A DNA stretch of 64,000 nucleotides from Pseudomonas gingeri. GTDB lineage: Bacteria > Pseudomonadota > Gammaproteobacteria > Pseudomonadales > Pseudomonadaceae. The notes beneath the pieces are model-generated. The model did not search any database and was not told the DNA's origin. It saw only the letters and a program-made list of their open reading frames with translations. Each line of letters begins with the position of its first letter. Position 1 is the stretch's first letter. Below are positions 61,301-64,000 of the stretch, in pieces. The translations under genes were made by a program, and so were the position numbers. The stretch is from assembly GCF_013386165.1 (NCBI RefSeq), contig NZ_JACAOS010000003.1, positions 352,343 to 416,342 on the forward strand, in the 5' to 3' direction.

Positions 61301-64000
61301 TTGTGTTCTGGCGCCGTGCTGCATCTGCCGCCGGTCGAGGTTGGTAACGAACAGCTGGATGCGTTGCTCGACTGGTGGCTGGCCCAGCCGCTGGAGGTGG
61401 CCTTCCTGCCGACGCCGGTGGCCGAATACGCTTTCAGCCAGGAACGGCAGCACCCGACGCTGCGGACCTTGCTGATTGGTGGCGACCGTCTGCGGCAGTT
61501 CAACCGCGACCCGGGTTTTGCCGTGGTCAACAACTACGGCCCGACTGAAACCACGGTGGTGGCCAGCTCCGGATTGATGGATGTTGACGCCGTCCTGCAC
61601 ATCGGTAAACCGGTGACCCACGCCCGACTTTACGTGCTGGACGAACGCCGTGAGCCGGTGCCTTTGGGCGTGCCCGGCGAGTTGTATATCGGCGGTGGCG
61701 GGTTGGCTCGCGGCTATTTGAACCGTCCGGAGCTGACTGCCGAGCGCTTCCTCGACGACCCCTTCACCGAGCAGGTCGATGCACGGATGTACCGCACCGG
61801 CGACCTGGTGCGCTGGCTGGCCGACGGCACCCTGGAGTACCTGGGGCGCAACGACGACCAGGTGAAGATTCGCGGCATGCGTGTCGAACTGGGCGAGATC
61901 GAGCGGCAACTGTCCCTGTGTCCGGGTGTGGCCGAGACGGTCGTCGTCGCCCATAGCCTGGAGCAGGGCGCGATACGTCTGGTGGCGTACTTCACGCGTC
62001 AGGACCTCTCGCTCGACGCTGGCACTTTGCGGCAGCAACTGCTGGCACGTTTGCCGGAGTACATGGTGCCGAGTGCTTATGTCGGTCTCGATGCGTTGCC
62101 TCTGACCCAGAACGGCAAGGTCGACCGCCGGGCCCTGCCGGTGCGGAATCTGGAGGCTATGGCGACCGCCACCTACCAGGCACCGGCCACGGCGCAGGAA
62201 GAACAGGTGGCCGGGCTTTGGGCCACGGTGCTGGAGGTCGAGCGGGTCGGTCGCCACGACAGCTTCTTTGAACTGGGTGGCCATTCCCTGTCGGCGATCC
62301 GTCTGGTTAGCCTGATGCAGCAATCCGGGCTGGCGCTGACTTTGGCCGAGTTGTTCCAGCACCCAAGTGTCGCGATGTTGGCGGACTTGCTTGAGCAACG
62401 CTCATCAGTACCGGCCCCAGAGCGGGAAGTGGTCACGGTGCGTGCGGGCGGCAGCGAGCCGCCGCTGTTCCTGGTCCATGACTTCACGGGCCTGGACAGC
62501 TATTTTCCGGTGCTGGGTATGCATCTGGAGGGCGATTTCCCGATCTATGGCCTGCCGGGTACCCAGCTGGATCAACCACAGCCAAACACCCTGCAAGGTC
62601 TGGCGGCACGCCTGGTCGAGCGCATTCGTACCGTGCAAGCCCATGGCCCTTATCGCCTGGCGGGTTGGTCATTCGGTGGGGTATTGGCCTACGAGGTCGC
62701 GGCGCAACTGCTGGGCATGGACGAAACGGTGAGCTTCCTGGGCTTGATCGACACCTATGTGCCGCATCTGACCGACCAGGGCAAGGCGCGTTGGCAAGGG
62801 CCGGACCTGCTTGAGCGGCAATTGTTGATGCACTGCACCGCGCACTGGAAGACCCAGGGTGCTGCGGGCGTCGCACCGCTGGCCTGCCTGGCGTGGATAC
62901 AGGGGGGACCGGCGCTGCCGGGCTTCGAGGCGCTGCTGCGACTGTGCCGTGACGAGCAGTTGCTTTATCCGGAACTGGCCCAGGCGACTGACTCGCAACT
63001 GCGGCATTACCTCGAACGTGAGGTGGCCCATGGGCACGCCCTGGCTCACTACCGTCTCGAGCCGATCGGCCTGCCGGTGCAGTTGTTCTGTGCGCAGCAA
63101 CGCGAGCAGGCTCCGGCCGGCACCAGCCCGACCCTGGGTTGGGCCGAGGCCTTGTCGTCCGGGCAGGTGCATTGCGTCAGTGTGCCGGGTGATCACCAGA
63201 GCATGATGCAGACACCCCATGTGCAGGTGCTGGGCCAGTCCATCAGCCAGGTATTGAGCCGCGAAGGGAACACGTCCGATCCGACGCCCGGGTATCAGCC
63301 GTTGCTGGCGATCCAGAGCGGACAGGACGCTCAGGCACCGCTGTTCTGCGTACCGGGTGCTGGCGACAGTGTGACCAGCTTTATCGGCCTGGCCGATGCA
63401 CTGGGGCACGAATGGCCGGTGTATGGCCTGCAGCCGCGGGGGTTGGACGGCCGCGGCGTTCCCCATAGCCGAGTGGAAGCGGCGGCCGTGTGTCATGTGC
63501 GGGCCATCGAGGCGCTGTATCCGCAGGGCCCGCTGCACCTGGTTGGACATTCCTTCGGTGGCTGGGTTGCGCATGCCATGGCGGTGATGTTCGAGGCGCG
63601 AGGGCGAGAAGTCGTTTCAGTGACCTTGATCGACAGCGAAGCGCCCGGTGACGAGGCGCTGTGCGGCAAGCCTTACACCAACACGGAGGTGCTGGAACGA
63701 TTGATTGAGGCGTTGCAGTTGTCCAGCGGCAAATCGCTTGATCTGGAGCCCCAGGCTTTCGCCGAGGCCGATCACGACCGCCAATTGCATGTGTTGCAGG
63801 CGGCCATGGTGCGGGTCGGCCTGTTGCCACCGCGCTTGGCGCCGCAGGCGTTGCAGGGGATTGTCCATACATTCGGCAGCGCCTTGCGCACCCGGTACCG
63901 ACCGGTCCCGGCCTACACCGGCCGGGTCGGTCTGGTGCGGGTGGCTGACCCGAGCCTGGACGTTGCCGCCAACCAGCGCGAGCACGCGGCCATGGCGGTG
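46367..64000 (+). CDS. syfB: Five-module NRPS with tandem thioesterases, SyfB type (Leu-Ser-Val/Ile-Leu-Leu); 3' end outside window
   Basis: 5878 residues visible, no stop. GTG start overlapping the syfA stop (GTGA). Residues 1-55 are a TubC_N-type docking domain. Then: E/C4 (HHVSATQGD 125; HHIAMDH 229), A4 DAWFLGNVVK Leu, T4 Ser1078; C5 LCL type (HHIIADG 1266), A5 DVWHMSLVDK Ser, T5 Ser2140; E/C6 (HHLTAVDSD 2240; HHVVMDH 2347), A6 DALFLSVTFK (aliphatic, Val/Ile-like), T6 Ser3205; C7 LCL (HHIVADG 3389), A7 Leu, T7 Ser4249; E/C8 (HYLSSGDSD 4349; HHLIMDH 4456), A8 Leu, T8 Ser5307; TE1 (GWSFGG, Ser5435) and TE2 (GHSFGG, Ser5729, incomplete). It extends the SyfA-bound tripeptide to an octapeptide and releases it. 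D residues are expected where a dual domain follows: Gln3, Ser5 and perhaps Leu7. Confidence 0.9.
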   Translation, partial: MSINELLATLKANDIHLAVKDGQLVVQGNRLALSANGLVDKLREHKPALIALIEQDPSLTRKRGAPEMPANGIAPGCTRITPDMLTLVTLDQEVIDQLVEAVPGGVANVQDIYPLAPLQQGILYHHVSATQGDPYVMHVDFAFADRERLLAFAEALRQVIARHDILRTSVHWQGLETPVQIVWRQAELKVDTLSGEAVTHLDLGQAPLIRLACREYAQDRGVQATLLFHHIAMDHSALEVVRHEIQACLLGQADQLGVPVPFRNYVAQALLGVSEHEHEGFFREMLGDLDQPTLAYDLQDLSGDGADIGEHSLGLDLVLCQRLRAQARSLGVSVASLFHLGWARVLSGLTGQQRVVFGTVLMGRMLGAEATERALGIFINTLPLRLDLGDRPVHVAVMATHQRLTALMRHEHAPLALAQRCSGVAAPTPLFNALLNYRHSAPAQAGGETWQGIEVLQAQERSNYPLVLSVDDLGEAFSLTAQTTQHIDARRICAYLACAMEGLLDALERAPQTPVEQLGVLPGAERSELLLGFNARHSDYETHLTLPQRIEQQALERPDAVAAQVDEVRLSYGELNRRANSLAHHLIGLGVRPDDRVAILAQRGLETLVGLLAILKSGAGYVPVDPAHPDERVGYLLGDSAPVAVLTQHELLGRLPELAVPVITLDRPSWPEQADNPQVPGLTSEHLAYVIYTSGSTGQPKGVMVEHRTLNNLLDWHCDAFDLHAGSHTASVAGFGFDAMAWEVWPALCAGAVLHLPPAEVGNEQIDALLDWWLAQPLDVAFLPTPVAEYAFSRDLRHPTLRTLLIGGDRLRQFLRDPGFSVINNYGPTEATVVATSGRLLPGGGLDIGKPIANTQVYLLDEQQQLVPLGVAGELYVAGAGVARGYLNRPELTAERFLGDPFSVDPRARMYRTGDLARWNADGSLDYLGRNDDQVKIRGVRIELGEIESQLSQLSSIEEALVLAREDEPGQPRLVGYFTEHADVAPLTLNELRSALLARLPGYMVPSALVRLDAWPLTANGKVDRRALPLPEREALNTAEYQAPQGELEVALAAIWSELLPVEQVGRHDRFFELGGHSLLAMRLVSQVRQRLGVELSLAQIFAQPELSALAQVLAEAVGSSQPPIVPVSREQALPLSFAQQRLWFLAQLDAGSSAYHIPAGLRLRGSLDRIALKRALDRIVARHESLRTTFVQLQDQDAEQRIALADIGFNLQLQVLDGQAEAEEALLLIAAEESRERFDLLNGPLVRGRLIRMADDDHVLLVTLHHIIADGWSAGVLTRELGMLYEAFRLGTEDPLPALPVQYADYAVWQRGWLSGDVLQQQGDYWQKALAGAPVLLTLPSDRPRPTQQDYSGHRLGLALDAELTRDLKALSQRQGTTLFMTVMAAWAAVLSRLSGQDDVVIGTPTANRLRAEVEGLIGCFVNTLAVRVDLSAPLSVEGLLQQVKRQTLAAQANQDLPFEQVVEVLRPQRSLSHSPIFQAMLSWQNNENVDLALGDMTLQGLEVASRGAKFDVLLDMAEVGDGLFGSLEYATALFDESTMQRCLGYLEAMLRGMAADERALVAEIPLLDEEQRQHLLEGFNATAVDYPQDLTLHGLFEARVATDGDKVAVVDEKGSLTYDALNRQANRIAHRLIGLGIGPDDRVAICVDRSLEMVAGLMGILKAGAAYVPLDPDYPIDRLTYMLENCAPAVVLTQEALRAVLPVSAVPVLLLDPEHAEREGFLAQPDNNPLRAEVRPEHLAYVIYTSGSTGQPKGVMNEHRGVVNRLLWMQDEYGLDASDSVLQKTPFSFDVSVWEFFWPLFNGARLVMARPGGHRDPGYLREVIREQNITTLHFVPSMLDLFLAHGEAGDSGLLRVMCSGEALPGHLVRRFKQQLPEVGLFNLYGPTEAAVDVTAWDCAGPLDETPDNTPIGKPVANTRIYLLDANFQPAPLGVAGELYIGGVQVARGYLNRPELSAERFLDDPFNVGRMYRTGDLGRYLPDGTVEYLGRNDDQVKIRGFRIELGEIEARLAAYPGVKESVVLAREDNPGEKRLVAYVTAQQPEMVLEIESLRGHLQGVLPEYMVPAAYVQLDALPLTPNGKLNRKALPAPDGAALISREYEAPQGEAETALAQLWAELLKVERVGRHDNFFEQGGHSLLAVTLLARMRQLGMSADIRVLFAQPTLAALASTVGGSREVPVPANLIPPACEHITADLLPLVVLDQADIDRIVATVPGGAANVQDIYPLGPLQAGILYHHLTAVDSDPYVQQTRFAFADRNRLDAFCRALQRVIERNDILRSSLFWQGLPAPVQVVWRQARLQVDEIALHDLAHAAPMDLTRAPLLHLVYADDPGQQRIIAVLRFHHVVMDHVALDVLSHELQAMLLGEEEQLAAPVPYRNYVAQVLHGPGDEAHEAFFRAQLGDIDEPTLPYGLLLATEEEAPREARLSLDPALSRQVRDQARQLGVSAASLMHLAWAQVLGQLSGRDSVVFGTVLLGRLQGGEGVERALGVFINTLPLRIDLGFQSARDAMLDTHRRLNGLLVHEHAQLALAQRCSALPAGTPLFSTLFNYRHGTPASAQDEAARSAWNGIDLLHAEERSNYPLALSVDDLGDGFSLTAQAASGIDPQRICDYLHQAVAALVQALQLHPEQGLEQLSVVPPDERRRLLVDFNDTRYDYPREQPVHRLFEQRAALHPQALAAVHGQHSLTYGELNERANRLAHYLIAQGIRPDDAVAILLPRSLDLLIGQLAIGKCAATYVPLDVHAPAERLGYMLQDCQAVCVLAHGGMSIGAAIRRIDLDRVPLDDQSTQDPGLAQSADSVAYVMYTSGSTGAPKGVRVAHRGIARLVLNNGFADFNEGDRMAFVSNPAFDASTLETWGALLNGGQVRVIDHLTLVDPARLGAALREEEVSVLFLTTALFNQYVQLIPEALQDLRLLFSGGERADPAAFRRLLDPARGLRLIHVYGPTETTTFATASEVRGVAPGAETIPIGRPIGNTCVYVLDTHQRLAPVGVVGELYIGGDGVAKGYLNRPELTAEKFLLDPFSEQPGAAMYRTGDLGRWLEDGQLECLGRNDDQVKIRGFRIELGEIVSRLHELPGIADALVMAREDEPGGVRLVAYFTCHPDAEALAPAEMRTRLQAHLPEYMVPAAYVELAALPLTANGKVDRRALPKPARSALFGLSYEAPEGELEIALARIWGEVLQVERVGRHDHFFALGGHSLLAMRMVSQVRQQLGVELPLGELFALGELAAVAAVLAAAGRCELPPIQPVPRDQSLQLSFAQQRLWFLAQMEGGNQAYNIPLALSLRGRLDVGALGRALARIVERHETLRSAFVPREEGAQVVIRPVSAETLLQREDLRRQPDALALRLREEASMAFDLVHGPLIRACLLQLDEDQHVLALTVHHIVADGWSMGVLVRELMALYPALRQGLADPLPALAIQYGDYAAWQRRWLEGERLQRQVAYWRETLADAPTLLMLPGDRPRPAQQDFAGASLAIRLGAPLSTGLRALAQRRGVTLYMVLMGAWAALLARLSGQAQVVIGSPVAGRGRVELEGLVGLFVNTLAVRIDTAGPLTGEALLERVKVRVLEAQDHQDLPFEQVVEIVRPTRSLAHAPLFQTTLNWLAGETTLPPLDGLVMAPVEQTSQVSKFDLSLNLGEQGEALVGSLEYATALFDETTVRRYVGYFEQLLLALVADDQVVLDQLPLVGDAERRYLLEDLNATALDVPAGQSIHGLIEAQAMRAPQALAARVGDEHLSYEVLNRRANALAHHLIGLGVRPDDRVAILARRGLDTLVGLLAILKAGAGYVPIDPAHPDERVVYLLDDSAPVAVLTQHGLLGRLPELAVPVIALDRPSWREQADNPQVSGLTPGHLAYVIYTSGSTGQPKGVMVEHCTLANLVHWHCQAFDLRAGSHTASVAGFGFDAMAWEVWPALCAGAVLHLPPAEVGNEQIDGLLDWWLAQPLDVAFLPTPVAEYAFSRDLQHPTLRTLLIGGDRLRQFPRDPGFTVINNYGPTEATVVATSGRLLPGGGLDIGKPIGNTQVYLLDEQQQLVPLGVVGELYVAGTGVARGYLNRPELTAERFLRDPFSADSRARMYRTGDLARWNADGTLDYLGRNDDQVKIRGVRIELGEIESQLSQLSSIEEALVLAREDEPGQPRLVGYFTERADVAPLALSELRTALLARLPGYMVPSALVRLDAWPLTANGKVDRRALPVPDCEALFTAEYQAPQGELEIALAEIWSELLQVERVGRHDHFFELGGHSLLAVTLVARMRRLGLEVDIRVLFAQPTLAALASAVGSGPKVQVPANRIDSDCSRITPDLLPLVALDQRAIDKIVASVPGGVGNVQDIYPLGPLQAGIFYHYLSSGDSDPYRLQARFAFADRARLEAFRDALQQVIVRHDVLRTALCWEGLETPVQVVWRQARLPVSEVPLEALDHAEPLDLTQAPLLRLVHADDPANRRIVGVLLFHHLIMDHMALELLSHELQAVLLGQEAQLPAPVPYRNYIAQTLLGPGDTAHEAFFREQLADIDEPTLPYGQASLPGAEVPGEARQRLDALLCRRVREQSRNLGVSAASLMHLGWARVLGQLSGRDQVVFGTVLLGRLQGGEGVERTLGVFINTLPLRIDLGEQTVRDAVLQTHQRLTGLLTHEQAPLALAQRCSALPAGAPLFSALFNYRHSASPAEGSDKAAGAAWQGIELLQANERSNYPLTLSVDDLGEAFDLTALSAPGVDARRVCAYLACALESLLDALEQAPQTPVEQLGILPGVEQAELLEGFNPHGVEYASGMTIHQRIEQQALERPDAVAAQVGEERLSYGELNRRANALAHHLIDLGVRPDDRVAILARRGLETLVGLLAILKAGAGYVPIDPAHPDERVGYLLEDSAPVAVLTQHGLLARLPELVVPVITLDRPDWATPADNPRVPGLTPAHLAYVIYTSGSTGQPKGVMVEHRTLNNLVDWHCQAFDLHAGSHTASVAGFGFDAMAWEVWPALCSGAVLHLPPVEVGNEQLDALLDWWLAQPLEVAFLPTPVAEYAFSQERQHPTLRTLLIGGDRLRQFNRDPGFAVVNNYGPTETTVVASSGLMDVDAVLHIGKPVTHARLYVLDERREPVPLGVPGELYIGGGGLARGYLNRPELTAERFLDDPFTEQVDARMYRTGDLVRWLADGTLEYLGRNDDQVKIRGMRVELGEIERQLSLCPGVAETVVVAHSLEQGAIRLVAYFTRQDLSLDAGTLRQQLLARLPEYMVPSAYVGLDALPLTQNGKVDRRALPVRNLEAMATATYQAPATAQEEQVAGLWATVLEVERVGRHDSFFELGGHSLSAIRLVSLMQQSGLALTLAELFQHPSVAMLADLLEQRSSVPAPEREVVTVRAGGSEPPLFLVHDFTGLDSYFPVLGMHLEGDFPIYGLPGTQLDQPQPNTLQGLAARLVERIRTVQAHGPYRLAGWSFGGVLAYEVAAQLLGMDETVSFLGLIDTYVPHLTDQGKARWQGPDLLERQLLMHCTAHWKTQGAAGVAPLACLAWIQGGPALPGFEALLRLCRDEQLLYPELAQATDSQLRHYLEREVAHGHALAHYRLEPIGLPVQLFCAQQREQAPAGTSPTLGWAEALSSGQVHCVSVPGDHQSMMQTPHVQVLGQSISQVLSREGNTSDPTPGYQPLLAIQSGQDAQAPLFCVPGAGDSVTSFIGLADALGHEWPVYGLQPRGLDGRGVPHSRVEAAAVCHVRAIEALYPQGPLHLVGHSFGGWVAHAMAVMFEARGREVVSVTLIDSEAPGDEALCGKPYTNTEVLERLIEALQLSSGKSLDLEPQAFAEADHDRQLHVLQAAMVRVGLLPPRLAPQALQGIVHTFGSALRTRYRPVPAYTGRVGLVRVADPSLDVAANQREHAAMAV
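48050..49480 (+). repeat. Leu adenylation domain A4, near copy of A7
   Basis: The DNA from the A2 to A10 motif region is nearly the same as 57590-58990 (A7). In the stretch from about 48541 to 49080 long runs are identical, with differences mainly at third codon positions. The first part is also close to A8 (about 60730-61500). Confidence 0.75.
57590..58990 (+). repeat. Leu adenylation domain A7, near copy of A4
   Basis: Partner of 48050-49480. The neighbouring C and T domains of modules 4 and 7 are not equally alike (one module starts with a dual E/C, the other with an LCL domain), so the similarity is confined to the A domain, which fits domain duplication or gene conversion. Confidence 0.75.

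Noticed and set aside
1..64000. tRNA, rRNA, CRISPR arrays, insertion sequences with transposase genes, integrases
   Set aside because: None seen on reading both strands; the only mobile-type traces are the REPIN, the 31-bp direct repeats and the 16-bp inverted motif.

Overview
The window looks like chromosomal DNA of a Pseudomonas (fluorescens/syringae type). The pointers are high G+C, a REP doublet of the kind common in this genus, a DUF6124 gene, many LysR/AraC regulators, a MACPF gene, and two giant NRPS genes whose module order matches the syringafactin/cichofactin ('factin') lipopeptide family.

Layout. 1-6.8 kb: the edge of a hendecad coiled-coil gene, then small regulator/enzyme pairs (AraC + SDR, EamA exporter + AraC, a secreted protein, cupin + LysR). 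6.8-13.5 kb: an accessory stretch with a REPIN, a lipoprotein, a two-gene SLATT + CD-NTase (SMODS/AGS-C) nucleotide-signalling defence-like operon, a DUF6124 gene behind an elaborately structured leader, and a MACPF pore-former with a 66-aa partner lying between two 31-bp direct repeats. One of these repeats is the 3' end of a small resident gene. 13.5-21.7 kb: housekeeping and peripheral genes (lipoprotein, PhyH-type dioxygenase, chemoreceptor, rhodanese/ftrA pair, trmK, DUF2986, a saccharopine-dehydrogenase-like enzyme, NTF2-like). 21.8-24.4 kb: a NemR-like electrophile regulon (TetR, curA-like reductase, DJ-1/PfpI protein) tied together by three copies of one operator. 24.5-29.9 kb: amidohydrolase, azoR with divergent LysR, poxB. 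30.0-35.4 kb: a three-gene operon on the minus strand behind a Fur box (single NIS siderophore synthetase, MFS exporter, TonB receptor). 35.7-64.0 kb: a LuxR regulator divergent from two NRPS genes, of 3 and 5 modules, the second running off the window inside its second thioesterase.

How it works together. Reading the adenylation pockets gives Leu-Leu-Gln-Leu-Ser-(Val/Ile)-Leu-Leu. Dual epimerisation/condensation domains predict D residues at 1, 2, 3, 5 and perhaps 7. An N-terminal condensation domain without an upstream module should load a fatty acyl group, and tandem thioesterases release the product. This is the syringafactin-type scaffold with Ser in place of Thr at position 5. The other candidate novelties are the structured leader of the DUF6124 gene (duplicated UUUGGUAG loops, a matching anti-loop, an internal intrinsic terminator and a hairpin over the ribosome binding site), the repeat-bounded MACPF cassette and the SLATT/CD-NTase operon. 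All statements are from reading the sequence; no searches or folding programs were run.
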